Source of the DNA: Bradyrhizobium sp. AZCC 2262 | Lineage (GTDB): Bacteria > Pseudomonadota > Alphaproteobacteria > Rhizobiales > Xanthobacteraceae | DNA length: 64,000 nt | Direction of reading: 5' to 3' | Assembly (NCBI RefSeq): GCF_036924535.1 | Contig: NZ_JAZHRT010000001.1 | Span: forward strand, 9,042,501 to 9,106,500 | Part shown: piece by piece, positions 35,014-44,325 of the stretch | Layout of the letters: each line of letters begins with the position of its first letter | How positions within the stretch are numbered: the first letter of the stretch is position 1 | The notes under the pieces: generated by a model | What the model saw: the letters and a program-made list of their open reading frames with translations, nothing else | What the model was told of the DNA's origin: nothing | Database searches by the model: none | Position numbers and translations under genes: made by a program

Positions 35014-35817
35014 ATGGGTGAAAACACTCTGGCAGGCCGCAAGGCTCTGGTCACTGGCGGCGCGCGAGGCATCGGCGCTGCGATCGCAACGGCGCTTGCG
35101 AAAGCCGGCGCTTCCGTGATGATCGGCGACATTCTCGCTGATCTCGGCAAGCAAACCGCCGGCCGCCTTGCGGAAACAGGCGCCAAAACCGGCTTCGTGG
35201 AACTGAACGTCACCGACGACGCGCAATGGGAAAGGGCTGTCGCAGCCACCGTCGCCACGCTCGGTGGCTACGACATTCTGATCAACAATGCAGGCATCGA
35301 GATCACCTCACTCGTGGTCGATCTCAAGGCTGAGGACTTGCGCCGGATGTGCGACGTCAACATCGTCGGCACCGGTCTCGGCATGAAACACGCGTTTCGT
35401 GCGATGCGGCCCGGTGGAAGTGCAGGTACCGGCGGCGCCATCGTCAATATTGCCTCTGTCGCGGCCACGATCGCATTCCCGGCCATTGCTGGATACTCCG
35501 GCACCAAATCGGCCGTTGATCGCATGACGCGGATCGCCGCAGTCGAAGCCGGCAAGCTCGGCTACGGCGTGCGGGTCAACTGTCTCTATCCCGGGCTTGT
35601 CCCCACCGACATGGGAATGCAACTGGCCAACGACATAGTTGCCGCTGGACTCGCACCGGACGCCGGCGCCGCTGTAGCTTCGGTCGTCGAGCAGACACCG
35701 CTTGGTCGGCTAGGCGAGGTCGGCGACATGGCGGACGCCGCTGTTTTCCTTTGCTCCCATGAAGCCCGCTTCATCACCGGCGCCGGTCTGCCGGTCGACG
35801 GCGGCATGGGCACGTAA
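35014..35817 (+). CDS. SDR family NAD(P)-dependent oxidoreductase
   Basis: A 267-residue classical short-chain dehydrogenase. The cofactor motif is TGGARGIGAAI (about residues 14-24), NNAG lies in ILINNAGIEI, the catalytic Ser is in VNIASVAA, and Tyr-x-x-x-Lys is in GYSGTKSAVDRM. The C-terminal FLCSHEARFITGAGLPVDGGMGT is typical of the family. GGGAGGAG precedes the ATG at 35014, which settles the start; an upstream in-frame ATG at 34987 has none. It begins a plus-strand operon with the saccharopine-dehydrogenase-like and acyl-CoA synthetase genes. The substrate is probably a hydroxyacyl or alcohol intermediate. Confidence 0.9.
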   Translation: MGENTLAGRKALVTGGARGIGAAIATALAKAGASVMIGDILADLGKQTAGRLAETGAKTGFVELNVTDDAQWERAVAATVATLGGYDILINNAGIEITSLVVDLKAEDLRRMCDVNIVGTGLGMKHAFRAMRPGGSAGTGGAIVNIASVAATIAFPAIAGYSGTKSAVDRMTRIAAVEAGKLGYGVRVNCLYPGLVPTDMGMQLANDIVAAGLAPDAGAAVASVVEQTPLGRLGEVGDMADAAVFLCSHEARFITGAGLPVDGGMGT

Positions 35818-35857
35818 ATTACCAGATGCGAAAATAGAAATTCGGGAGGATATGAAC

Positions 35858-36979
35858 ATGAGCGAGAAAAAGCCTGTGGTCGTCTATGGCGTCTCCGGCT
35901 ACACGGGGCGTCTGGTTTGCGAATATCTGCGGGAATACAACATTCCCTTTATTGCCGCCGGCCGCGACGCGGCCAAAGTGAAGGCCGTTGTCGAAAAAAT
36001 TCCCGGCATCGAAACCGCGGACTACGAAGTTGCCGAGGTTGAGCACACCGTCGAAGCGCTGGCCAAACTGTTCAAGGGCGCGAAGGTCGTCAGCAATATG
36101 GTCGGCCCATTCATCAAGTATGGCCCGGAAGTCGTCGAAGCCTGTCTTGCGGCCGGCTGTCATTATACGGATACGACCGGCGAGCAGGACTGGGTGCTGC
36201 TGGCGCAGGAGCGCTGGGGAGAAAAATTCGCGGCAAGAGGATTGCTGCTCGCGCCCAACATCGCGCAGATGTACACAACGGGCGAAATCGCAGCGAACAT
36301 ATGCCTCGAAACGCCTGGCCTCGATACGCTCGACATTTTGGTGCTGTGGAAAGGGTTCCCGACCTATGCTTCGACGCAGACGATTTTCACCATCCTCAAG
36401 GCGAACTGGTACTATCTCGTCCAGAACAAATTTGTCGAATGGGACGTGACCACCAATTTTGAGGTCAACGTTCCCGGACAGCACGAGGGTGCCATCGCTG
36501 TGCCGTGGGGCGGCACCGCGCATCCGGTCTGGTTCAAGAACGATCCGCGCGTGTCGAATTGCAGGGTGCTCGGCGGCGTCATGCAGCGCGACGTCATGTT
36601 GGGCGTGGTTCAGACCCAGCAGATGGTGAAGGAGAAAATCAAGCCGCTGCCGGCCGACCAGCAGGAGAAGGCGCTGGCCGACATCGCGGCAACGGTGCAA
36701 GCAACCATGCCGCCGCGTGAAAATCCGCGCATTAATACCTCGATCGACTCCGTCTATGCATCGGGACCGCTCGGTCGAGCCCATTGCGTGATCCACGGCA
36801 ACTGCAACTACAAGCAGACCGGAATGCTGCAGGCCTATGTCGCCTTCTCGCTGCTGCAGACGGCTCCCAGGAAGGTTGGCTTTGCCTCCGCCTGTCAGGC
36901 GTTCGGGCATCGGGAGTTGCTGGGCCAGTTGCGAAGCTTCGGACTGGTGATGAACCCAATTCTGACCGTTCACAATTGA
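35858..36979 (+). CDS. saccharopine dehydrogenase-like NAD(P)-binding protein
   Basis: A 373-residue protein. The Rossmann motif VVVYGVSGYTGRLVCEYL is at residues 7-24. Features of the saccharopine dehydrogenase/trans-acting enoyl reductase group follow (SNMVGPFIKYGPEVVEACLAAGCHYTDTTGE). The C-terminal half is a substrate domain with no signature I know. Relatives reduce enoyl intermediates or remain unassigned. GGGAGGA lies seven bases before the ATG at 35858; ATG 35852 is too close to it. It is followed by a hairpin (36987-37012) and then the acyl-CoA ligase gene. Confidence 0.8.
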   Translation: MSEKKPVVVYGVSGYTGRLVCEYLREYNIPFIAAGRDAAKVKAVVEKIPGIETADYEVAEVEHTVEALAKLFKGAKVVSNMVGPFIKYGPEVVEACLAAGCHYTDTTGEQDWVLLAQERWGEKFAARGLLLAPNIAQMYTTGEIAANICLETPGLDTLDILVLWKGFPTYASTQTIFTILKANWYYLVQNKFVEWDVTTNFEVNVPGQHEGAIAVPWGGTAHPVWFKNDPRVSNCRVLGGVMQRDVMLGVVQTQQMVKEKIKPLPADQQEKALADIAATVQATMPPRENPRINTSIDSVYASGPLGRAHCVIHGNCNYKQTGMLQAYVAFSLLQTAPRKVGFASACQAFGHRELLGQLRSFGLVMNPILTVHN

Positions 36980-36986
36980 CGCAACC

Positions 36987-37021
36987 GGGTGGCGCGCACG
37001 ACCGCGCCACCCGCCTTCTTT
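36987..37021 (+). terminator. hairpin between operon genes, terminator or attenuator
   Basis: A perfect 10-bp stem, GGGTGGCGCG (36987-36996) with CGCGCCACCC (37003-37012), and a CACGAC loop, followed by a short pyrimidine/T tract. It ends three bases before the ribosome-binding site of the ligase gene, so it may reduce rather than abolish transcription into that gene. Confidence 0.6.
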
Positions 37022-37035
37022 ATGGGAGGTGGCTC

Positions 37036-38577
37036 ATGCGGCTTGTCGACTATCTGGATAAGGGCGCCTCGCTTGGTGCTGATGCGCCATGCCTGACCAT
37101 GGACGGAAACGACCTGAGCTATGGCGACGTGCAGCGCCTTAGCTATCGGATCGCGCGCGGACTCGCCAATTCCGGCGTTGCGCCCGGAGAGAAAGTCGCG
37201 ATCCTGTCCGGCAACGATCCGGTCGCCTTCGCCTGCGTATTCGGCATTTCGCGCGCCGGAGCCGTCTGGTGTCCGATCAATCCGCGCAACGAGGCGGCGG
37301 AAAATCAGTTCATCTTGGACGCGTTCGACTGCAGCCTGTTGCTGTTTAGCAGCAGCTTCGCGCAGATGGTCGACAAGATCAGGCCGAATCTGCCGAAGCT
37401 GCGCAAGCTCGTGTGTCTTGACGCCGAATTCCCGCATGCGCCGTCGTTCGAGCACTGGCTTGCCGATATCGATGGCCAGCCCTTTCAGCGTGATCCCGTG
37501 GACGATCTGGCGCTCATACCCGGCACCGGCGGAACGACGGGAAAACCCAAGGGCGTGATGCTTTCGGGTCGCAACATCGAAACGATGACCGCGCTGACGC
37601 TGATGGGCTATCCGTTCAAGGGGCGTCCGAGCTACCTTGCGCTCGCGCCGCTGACGCACGCCGCCGGCGTGCTGTGTTTTCCGATCATGACGCTCGGAGG
37701 CCGGGTGGTGATCATGCATCATCCGGACATCGGGGAATTCCTCGATCTGATCGCCCGCTACCGGATCACGCACACATTCCTTCCGCCAACCGTCATTTAC
37801 ATGCTGCTGGATCATCCGAAGCTCGAAAGCGCCGATCTCGACTCGCTGCAATGCTTTTGGTACGGCGCGGCCCCGATTTCGGTGGCGCGGCTGGCCGAGG
37901 CGCTGGAAAAGATCGGCCCGATGGCACAGCTCTTTGGACAGACCGAAGCGCCGATGATGATATCGATGATGCCGCCCGAGGACCATTACAATGCCGATGG
38001 CTCGACCGCGACTGGACGTCTGACGTCGGCGGGCCGTGTCGGACCGCTGGTTCGGGTCGGCATCATGGATGGCGACGGCAATCTGATGCTGGTCGGAGAG
38101 CGCGGCGAAATCGTAGTTCGCGGATCGCTGGTCATGGACGGGTACTACAAGAACGCCGAAGCGACGGCGGAGGCCTCCGTGCACGGCTGGCATCATACGG
38201 GTGATATCGGATACCTGGACGCGGACAACTTCCTTTACATCGTCGACCGCGCAAAGGACATGATCATTACTGGCGGCTTCAACGTCTATTCCGTCGAAGT
38301 TGAGAACGCCCTTCAGGCTCACGAATCCATTCAGGATTGTGCCGTCATCGGTTTGCCAGACGAGAAGTGGGGCGAACGCGTTGTCGCTGTGGTGCAGCCG
38401 AGAGTAGGACGCACTGTCGACATCGCCGCGGTATCGAGCTTCGTGAAGCAGCGGGTCGGGAGCGTCAAAACGCCCAAGCAGATTGAAGTCTGGGATGACC
38501 TTCCGCGCTCCAAAGTCGGCAAGGTCCTGAAATCCGAGATTCGCGCCAGGATGCTGGCGAACGGGATACGACGATGA
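37036..38577 (+). CDS. AMP-forming acyl-CoA synthetase/ligase
   Basis: A 513-residue adenylate-forming enzyme. The phosphate-binding loop is GTGGTTGKPKGVMLS near residue 162. The aromatic/Gly motif is YGAAPISVARLAEALEKIG, then LFGQTEAP. The adenylate-binding DIGYLDADNFLYIVDRAKDMIITGGFNVYSVEVE is at about residues 395-428. The catalytic Lys is in RSKVGKVLKSEIR near the C-terminus. It activates a carboxylic acid to its CoA thioester; the acid is unknown. GGGAGGT precedes the ATG at 37036. With the SDR and reductase genes it likely forms a TetR-controlled CoA-thioester pathway. Confidence 0.9.
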   Translation: MRLVDYLDKGASLGADAPCLTMDGNDLSYGDVQRLSYRIARGLANSGVAPGEKVAILSGNDPVAFACVFGISRAGAVWCPINPRNEAAENQFILDAFDCSLLLFSSSFAQMVDKIRPNLPKLRKLVCLDAEFPHAPSFEHWLADIDGQPFQRDPVDDLALIPGTGGTTGKPKGVMLSGRNIETMTALTLMGYPFKGRPSYLALAPLTHAAGVLCFPIMTLGGRVVIMHHPDIGEFLDLIARYRITHTFLPPTVIYMLLDHPKLESADLDSLQCFWYGAAPISVARLAEALEKIGPMAQLFGQTEAPMMISMMPPEDHYNADGSTATGRLTSAGRVGPLVRVGIMDGDGNLMLVGERGEIVVRGSLVMDGYYKNAEATAEASVHGWHHTGDIGYLDADNFLYIVDRAKDMIITGGFNVYSVEVENALQAHESIQDCAVIGLPDEKWGERVVAVVQPRVGRTVDIAAVSSFVKQRVGSVKTPKQIEVWDDLPRSKVGKVLKSEIRARMLANGIRR

Positions 38578-38698
38578 CTCAGCAGGTATAGATAGCCAGA
38601 TCGGAATTATTATCGAATGTCGGTATCGTTGGTTGCGTCTACCCGCGGCTTGGACATGATAGCGCCCGGCAACCGCAAAAGGGGACGACGAAGCCAGC

Positions 38699-39049
38699 TC
38701 AGTCCCGTTCGGGACCGACGGTTACGACCACAACGCCGTCGATCTTGATCAGGAACGTCATGGTCGGCTGGTCGGATGCCGGGGCCCGTTCGACCGCATG
38801 GCGGAACGCAGCGATCTCCTCCTGTACGGCCAGCCGCAGGCTGAGTGTTGAATTGGGGCCGCACACCGGGGCGCCGTCCGATGTGAGCGCGGTCAGATCG
38901 GCCAGCAGGTCGGCGTCGCCAAAAATTTCCTGCGCGGCGGCAAGGCCGTCTGCTTCAAAAGCGAGCGTCGGCCTCCGGTCGATATCGAGGACAAAAACCT
39001 GAAGCGAGCCGGATCCGTCAGGTCGCTGCGGTGATTCGTGGGCTGACAC
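38699..39049 (-). CDS. small hypothetical protein
   Basis: 116 residues, acidic and without membrane segments. The body has a protein-like pattern (FVLDIDRRPTLAFEADGLAAAQEIFGD, then a strand pair VFLIKIDGVVVVTV at the end), but no family is recognised. GAGGAG lies nine bases before the GTG at 39049, which is preferred; another GTG at 39070 gives seven more residues. It converges with the ligase gene. It is bordered by 120-base and 344-base gaps, so it is a single gene. Confidence 0.6.
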   Translation of the reverse strand: MSAHESPQRPDGSGSLQVFVLDIDRRPTLAFEADGLAAAQEIFGDADLLADLTALTSDGAPVCGPNSTLSLRLAVQEEIAAFRHAVERAPASDQPTMTFLIKIDGVVVVTVGPERD

Positions 39050-39393
39050 GCCAGACAACTCCTCGATCACTCAAGTGGCAAGCCGCGCCGACAGATCAGG
39101 ATTTGCTCAGGGTCGGAAATTGTCAAATCCAAAATCGTTGCGTCATGAATGCCGGGTTATTCCGGCTGAGCCGATGTCGCCGGGTCGGCGGCGCCGGGCA
39201 GGCCGGTTGGAAACCGTTTCGACATATCCTAAAATTTTGTGCGAAACAACGAGGCCGGTTCGTGCGTTGCATTTCCCGCAAGCCCTCCAGATAGCCGTCG
39301 GGCGGCGCCTTCCTGCGATTTCCAGATTGCGACCATCCGAATTGTTCCCGGTCCCTGCATTGTTGCGCCGTCAGTGCATTCGAAATAGCATCG
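39050..39393. other. intergenic region, no supported gene
   Basis: 344 bases between divergent small protein and methyltransferase genes. The only visible structure is a spaced inverted repeat, GTTTCG (39216-39221) and CGAAAC (39242-39247), around an AT-rich core that could be a promoter. Open frames crossing it have no ribosome-binding sites. Confidence 0.4.
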
Positions 39394-40425
39394 ATGGCGA
39401 ATAGGCGTGGGCAGGGCAGTAGAAATGACATACGAGGCCCTTCATTGCAGCTTTCTGCCGTCGATCACTCGGTAGCGAATACGGAACCCGCGCACTGGAA
39501 AACGCGCCTTCGCTGCCCTCGCTGTTCGTCGGCGCTGCGGAACGCGTGGTCACAGCCGTCCTGTTCCAACCGTGCCTGCGAATACAGCAGGGCCGGGTTT
39601 CCCGGGATCGGCGCCCAGCCGGTGCTGATTGATTTTGCGGCCAGTATTTTTGAGCGCCGAATGTACGACGCCGAGAACGGCTCGGCGCTGCAACGGGACG
39701 TCAGTCGCCGTTCCATGGGGTCGCGGCTGCATCGCCTGACCTTCGGGGGCAACCCGGTTGCGGTCTCCAACAGCACGAAATTCATCGATCTGTTGAAGCG
39801 GGAATCGCGGCGGCCGGTCGTGCTGGTGGTCGGCGGCGGCACAATCGGTTCGGGCGCCGACGAACTCTACCGGGACGATTCCATCGAACTCGTCGGCACC
39901 GACGTCTATGCCTCGCCGCACACCGTGCTGGTGGCGGACGCCCACAAATTACCGTTTGAAGACGGCGTGTTCGATGGTGTCTGGGTGCAGGCGGTGCTGG
40001 AACACGTGCTGGAGCCCGCAACCGTCGTTGCCGAGCTGCACCGCGTGCTGCGGCTGGACGGCCTGGTCTATGCGGAGACGCCATTCATGCAGCAGGTGCA
40101 TGAGCAGGCCTATGACTTCTCGCGTTTCACGCAAAGCGGCCACCGCTGGCTGTTCAGGCGGTTTTCCGAAATCAGCGCCGGGCCGGTCGGCGGCGCCGGC
40201 GTGGCGCTGGCCTGGTCGATCCGCTATTTCTCGCGCGCGCTCGGCGCGGGCAACAAGCTGTCACGCCTGATCGTGCTGCCGTTCTTCTGGATCAGGTATC
40301 TCGATGCGTTCGGCCGCGGCCGGGCCGCGGCCGACGCCGCCAGTGGCTTCTTCTTTCTCGGCCGCAGGGCCGAGCACGCAATGGATCCGCACGCCATGCC
40401 GGAATACTACAACCGGCAAAGGTAA
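39394..40425 (+). CDS. SAM-dependent methyltransferase with N-terminal zinc-ribbon-like region
   Basis: A 343-residue protein. Residues 38-75 have a four-Cys set (CPRCSSAL..CSNRACEYS), as in Trm112-like or sugar methyltransferase N-termini. The methyltransferase domain follows: VVLVVGGGTIGSG for motif I, ADAHKLPFEDGVFDGVWVQAVLEHV for motifs II-III, and LRLDGLVYAETPFMQQVHEQAYDFSRFT later. This type is frequent in polysaccharide clusters, where it methylates sugars, and it lies at the edge of the exopolysaccharide locus. It converges with the secreted protein gene. The ATG at 39394 has a weak ribosome-binding site. Confidence 0.8.
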   Translation: MANRRGQGSRNDIRGPSLQLSAVDHSVANTEPAHWKTRLRCPRCSSALRNAWSQPSCSNRACEYSRAGFPGIGAQPVLIDFAASIFERRMYDAENGSALQRDVSRRSMGSRLHRLTFGGNPVAVSNSTKFIDLLKRESRRPVVLVVGGGTIGSGADELYRDDSIELVGTDVYASPHTVLVADAHKLPFEDGVFDGVWVQAVLEHVLEPATVVAELHRVLRLDGLVYAETPFMQQVHEQAYDFSRFTQSGHRWLFRRFSEISAGPVGGAGVALAWSIRYFSRALGAGNKLSRLIVLPFFWIRYLDAFGRGRAAADAASGFFFLGRRAEHAMDPHAMPEYYNRQR

Positions 40426-40449
40426 AGTTTTGAGAAGGCGCGCGGGCCC

Positions 40450-40863
40450 CTACGAAAGCCCCTTGATTTTCTTGCACGGCGTCGAGGCGGTCGACGACAT
40501 CCGTGCGACGTCGGTCACGGAGCGGATGGAAAGCTTTTCCTTGCGGGAAATGAAGCGCAGCACGCCACGAGGATAAGCGTCGCAGAATTGCGCCAGCGTG
40601 CCGGCCGTCGCCGCTATGCTGTCCTGCTTGGGGACCACGGCGATGCCGCCATCCCTCAGGATGTACGCGTCCTTCACGTTGGGCATGGCTGTTGTCGCGA
40701 TGCAGATCTTGAACAGGTCGTTATAGGCTTGCGGCGTCAGGGCCAGGTCTCCCCCGGGAGTGCCCAGGAGATACTCGCGGCTCTTGCGGCAGTTCTCGCT
40801 ATCCGCCTGCGCCGCACCTGTCGCGAGCGCAAACAGCATCGCGGTCGCGACCAACAGCTTCAT
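40450..40863 (-). CDS. secreted hypothetical protein with four cysteines
   Basis: A 137-residue protein with a clear Sec signal peptide (MKLLVATAMLFALATGAAQA, cut before DSENC). The mature part has four cysteines (SENCRKS, KICIATT, QFCDAY, TPCKKI) that could form two disulfides. The APRGVLRF/ISRKEKLSIRSV region is not recognised. The start overlaps the stop of the upstream glycosyltransferase by four bases (ATGA), so it is the last gene of the WecG/GT4/GT4 operon. This suggests a periplasmic role in polysaccharide assembly or maturation, but there is no direct evidence. Confidence 0.8.
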   Translation of the reverse strand: MKLLVATAMLFALATGAAQADSENCRKSREYLLGTPGGDLALTPQAYNDLFKICIATTAMPNVKDAYILRDGGIAVVPKQDSIAATAGTLAQFCDAYPRGVLRFISRKEKLSIRSVTDVARMSSTASTPCKKIKGLS

Positions 40864-42041
40864 GCGGTTATTCCGATCACGCCGTCCGCCGGTGCCCGCT
40901 TGCCGGTATAGGCCAGGCCATAGGTTGTCGCAGCGCAGCGCTCCCATGAAAGGGCGCGGGCATGGGCGGACGCGCCTGCCGCGAGGATGGCGCGCAGGCC
41001 TCGATCCGCGGTCAGCTCCGCGATCGCCTGCGATATGGTCTCCACCGACGGCGGCACGAGAATTCCGGTCTCGTCGGCGAGCACCGCGTCAGGCACCCCG
41101 CCGACCTCGGTCGCAACGCTCGGCAGGCCGGCGGCGCCGGCCTCGAGATAGACCAGTCCAAATCCCTCCACCCGGCCGGTGGTGTCGGGCAGTCCCGTCA
41201 GGCAGAACAAATCCGAAGCCGCGTAGAGATCGCGGATGGTTTCGTTCGGCTGCGGGCCGAGAAAGCGAATGTCGCACGCTGCCTGACCGGCAGCCCGTCG
41301 CAGTTCGCCGACATAATCGGCTTCGCCGTCCGGGCCGATCACGAGCCATGTGATGCGCTGGCGCAGATTGTCCGGAAGCTGTGACAGCGCGGCGAGCGTC
41401 AGATGATGCCCCTTGCGGCGTGTGATCCGCGCGACCGTGATCATCACCAGCCGGTCTTCTGCCAGCCGATAGGCCAGCCGAACCTCCCGGCGTTTCCTTG
41501 GCGCACCGAACCAGAATTCCGATACGCCGAGATTGATCGCGCTGATCCTGCGCGGGTCGACGGCGAACCGTTCACGGAATAGCGTCTCGGTGAAGCGGCT
41601 GTTGGCGACCACCTCCGTTCGCGGCCCGAACACGCCGGCGCCGCGGATCGCTATTCGTTTCAGCCGCGTCTGTGTCTCGTTGATCTCGGTGCCATGCACC
41701 GTCATCAATACCCGCGCCGGCGTTCGCCATCTGGAAAGTGCGACCGGAATGAAGAACGGCCAATCGGCGGCATGGACTACGTCGTATCGATCGCCGCGGA
41801 CGCCGCGGCGCGCCAGCATGATTTTTCGCGGCAGGTCGCGCATGGAGTGAAGACCGCCGCGAAATCGAATGACCTCGAAGGGCAGAGCCCGGTCATCGTC
41901 GCCGGTCTGGCGCGCATAATCGGGCGCCACCACCGTGACTTTTGCGCCGAGCCGGCTGGCGGCCGCGGCGATTTCGCAGGCGTAGGTCCCAATGCCTCCC
42001 ATCGCGGGAGCGAACTCGCTGGTCAACAGAAGAATGTTCAA
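40860..42041 (-). CDS. glycosyltransferase family 4 protein (EPS cluster, third gene of the WecG operon)
   Basis: A 393-residue GT-B fold enzyme. The acceptor-side opening is NILLLTSEFAPAMGGIGTYA. The donor-binding domain carries MITVARITRRKGHHLTLAALSQL and the EVxxxxGE-like VEGFGLVYLEAGAAGLPSVAT. It transfers a sugar from a nucleotide donor to a growing lipid-linked chain. The start is uncertain: TTG at 42041 begins at the fold and follows GAGG, while ATG at 42089 overlaps the preceding gene by 38 bases. It is coupled to the secreted protein gene by a four-base overlap. Confidence 0.85.
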   Translation of the reverse strand: MNILLLTSEFAPAMGGIGTYACEIAAAASRLGAKVTVVAPDYARQTGDDDRALPFEVIRFRGGLHSMRDLPRKIMLARRGVRGDRYDVVHAADWPFFIPVALSRWRTPARVLMTVHGTEINETQTRLKRIAIRGAGVFGPRTEVVANSRFTETLFRERFAVDPRRISAINLGVSEFWFGAPRKRREVRLAYRLAEDRLVMITVARITRRKGHHLTLAALSQLPDNLRQRITWLVIGPDGEADYVGELRRAAGQAACDIRFLGPQPNETIRDLYAASDLFCLTGLPDTTGRVEGFGLVYLEAGAAGLPSVATEVGGVPDAVLADETGILVPPSVETISQAIAELTADRGLRAILAAGASAHARALSWERCAATTYGLAYTGKRAPADGVIGITA

Positions 42042-42051
42042 CCCGGCGCCC

Positions 42052-43329
42052 TCAACAGGTCGGCGCCGCTGCGGCAAGTCCGCGCGCATCCTGAATTTCC
42101 TGATGATAACGGAATACCCGCGCGAGCTGGGTGCCAGGGGTGAACGCCCTGATGGTCTCGGCGACCTGGACCGGATTCATCGCGCCCATCTCAATGGCAT
42201 CGCGGACGTCGACGAACCGTTGAACCAGCGCGTCCACCATGTCGTCGCGACTGCCGTCGCGAGCCACCAGATAGCCGCTGATGCCGGGGCAGATCACGGA
42301 TTCGAGTTGCGGCAGGTGCATGGCGACGACGGGGCGGCCGACCGCCAGGGTTTCCAGCACGCAACGCGGCATGCCCTCGAACTCGGAGGTCAGGATGCCG
42401 GCATGGGCGCTGGCCAGCGTCTCCGCCATGCCAGCGGCATTCTTGAAGCCGTGGCGCACGGTGATGTCCTCTATGGCGGCGAATTCCTCGAACCGGTGCG
42501 GGTCGCTGGTGCCGACATAGTGAAACCTCACGTCGCCATTCAGTCGCCGCCGCAGGCGATCGATGGTGCGGAACATCAGCGGCGGATCCTTGAATTCATC
42601 GAGCCTGCCCGCGAACACGATCTGGAATGGCGAAGAGTTCAGCGGCCAAAGCTGCGGCTTGAAGATATCCGTATTGACCCATGTCCAGAGCGTGTCGATC
42701 TTGTCCTTGCGGCGCGGATAGGCTTGCTGCAGCCGCTCGGTGATGAACGGATTGACGCAAAGAAATTTTTCGCTCATGGCGACGGCAAACCGCTCGCCGG
42801 TGTTGTGGACGAAGGCGTATTTCCGCAGCAGCGAATCCATCTGCAATTTCGGCGCGCCCTCGCCGTGAAGCATCTGTACGAATGGAAGCCGCAGGATCGC
42901 CGGCAGCCACGAAAATTCAACCCGCCGCAGGTCGACCGAGCATCGCCTGGCGCGGATCAGCCGTGCGATCGGGCCGAAGTGGCGGAGCAGCGCCATGAAG
43001 AATTGGCCGGTCAGCGAGGTGCGGATGCTGCGGGCCGCTTCGCGCGCCTGCTGATCCGAATAATGCAGGATGGGCAGGAAGTCGAAGCCGCGGCCGCGGA
43101 ACGTCAGCCGGTGAAGCCGGCCGAGCTCCAGTTCGCCGGTCGAGTCGACGCCGATGAAGAGGATGTCGGTGTCAACGGGATGGAACGTGATGAAGTCGCG
43201 GATGTACGTTTCGAGGCCGCCGACCTTTTCGCCGCGCGGATCGAACGGATGGATCAGGCAAATCTGGTAACGTGGTTTGATCCGGTTGGCATTTCGCGCG
43301 CGCAGCGCCAGGGTCAATGTTGAAGTCAT
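42052..43329 (-). CDS. glycosyltransferase family 4 protein (EPS cluster, second gene of the WecG operon)
   Basis: A 425-residue GT-B glycosyltransferase. It opens RYQICLIHPFDPRGEKVGGLETYIRD, and the donor domain has FQIVFAGRLDEFKDPPLMFRTID and SEFEGMPRCVLETLAVGRPVVA (the E-x7-E retaining signature). The start at 43329 is fixed by its four-base overlap with the WecG-type gene stop (ATGA). The longer frame would run through that gene. The substrate sugar is unknown. Confidence 0.88.
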   Translation of the reverse strand: MTSTLTLALRARNANRIKPRYQICLIHPFDPRGEKVGGLETYIRDFITFHPVDTDILFIGVDSTGELELGRLHRLTFRGRGFDFLPILHYSDQQAREAARSIRTSLTGQFFMALLRHFGPIARLIRARRCSVDLRRVEFSWLPAILRLPFVQMLHGEGAPKLQMDSLLRKYAFVHNTGERFAVAMSEKFLCVNPFITERLQQAYPRRKDKIDTLWTWVNTDIFKPQLWPLNSSPFQIVFAGRLDEFKDPPLMFRTIDRLRRRLNGDVRFHYVGTSDPHRFEEFAAIEDITVRHGFKNAAGMAETLASAHAGILTSEFEGMPRCVLETLAVGRPVVAMHLPQLESVICPGISGYLVARDGSRDDMVDALVQRFVDVRDAIEMGAMNPVQVAETIRAFTPGTQLARVFRYHQEIQDARGLAAAAPTC

Positions 43330-44120
43330 GCCGCTTTCCTCATGCGTGCCTTCACGATTTGCGGAATGGTTCGCGCAACAAGGCGGGGAACCACGCCCAT
43401 GCATTTGACATAGCGGGGACCGAGCCGCCGCGGCTCGCGCAGCATGCGCCACGCCCATTCCAGGCCGGTTCTGCGCGCGATGGAGGGGGCGCGGCTCTGC
43501 GTGCCGGCAATGAAATCGAGCGCTGCCCCGACGCACAACACGCCGGTTCCGTTGAGCTCGTCGAGGCATCGTGCGGCAAACAGTTCCTGCCGCGGCGCGC
43601 CCAGCGCGACGAAGCAGAGCCTGGCGCCAGAGGCGCGAATGCTGTCGATCGCTGCATCGGCCTCACTGGAATAGGGATCGAACCCCGGTCCCGGCGCCAG
43701 GCATCCGGCGATCCGCAATCCCCTGAATCGTTCCGACAGACGCTGCGCTGTCGTGTTCAGCGTGAGGTCGTTGGCGCCCAACAGAAAGACTGACAGTCCC
43801 TTCTTCCGCGCTTCCGCGCAGACCGGTTCGACGAGATCGGCGCCGGTCGTCCGTTCGATGCGCGTTCCCATGAGACGGCTCAGCACGACGATCGGGAACC
43901 CATCGGCTGTGACAAATCGGGCACGGCGATAGGCGGCGCGAAAGTTCGCGTGTTGCTGCAGTTGAACGACGTGATCGAGATTGAGCGTGCAGACGCTGAA
44001 GTTGTCGCCATGTTGCGCGGCCGACACGATCGACGAAACTGCTGCGGGAAGCGATGGAACATTGATGGTGACGCCGTCGACGGTGAGACTCGGCTGCAAC
44101 GATACTGGCGGTTCCGCCAT
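43326..44120 (-). CDS. WecB/TagA/CpsF family glycosyltransferase
   Basis: A 264-residue GT26 enzyme. Family signatures: CTLNLDHVVQLQQHANFRAAYRRARFVTADGFPIV at about residues 43-77, then GLSVFLLGAND and CFVALGAPRQELFAARC. Such enzymes add ManNAcA or another sugar to a lipid-linked intermediate. AGGAG lies six bases before the ATG at 44120, favoured over ATG 44156. It heads the minus-strand operon of two GT4 genes and a secreted protein gene, and is divergent from the GH10 gene. Confidence 0.9.
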   Translation of the reverse strand: MAEPPVSLQPSLTVDGVTINVPSLPAAVSSIVSAAQHGDNFSVCTLNLDHVVQLQQHANFRAAYRRARFVTADGFPIVVLSRLMGTRIERTTGADLVEPVCAEARKKGLSVFLLGANDLTLNTTAQRLSERFRGLRIAGCLAPGPGFDPYSSEADAAIDSIRASGARLCFVALGAPRQELFAARCLDELNGTGVLCVGAALDFIAGTQSRAPSIARRTGLEWAWRMLREPRRLGPRYVKCMGVVPRLVARTIPQIVKARMRKAA

Positions 44121-44325
44121 GTCGATCTCCTGAGTGATGATTTGATCGAGATGCATTCACGCTGAACTATCGACATGCCCGTTGCTTCGCGACGGGAACT
44201 GCGTGTCGAAGTTTTCTCTCAATCAACATCGTCACGAAATCGAACTAATGCGACGCAACGATGGCGATGTCGCGTCGCGAACGTTGAGACGCAGCAACGA
44301 ATCATTCACATGATGGAGATCAGCT

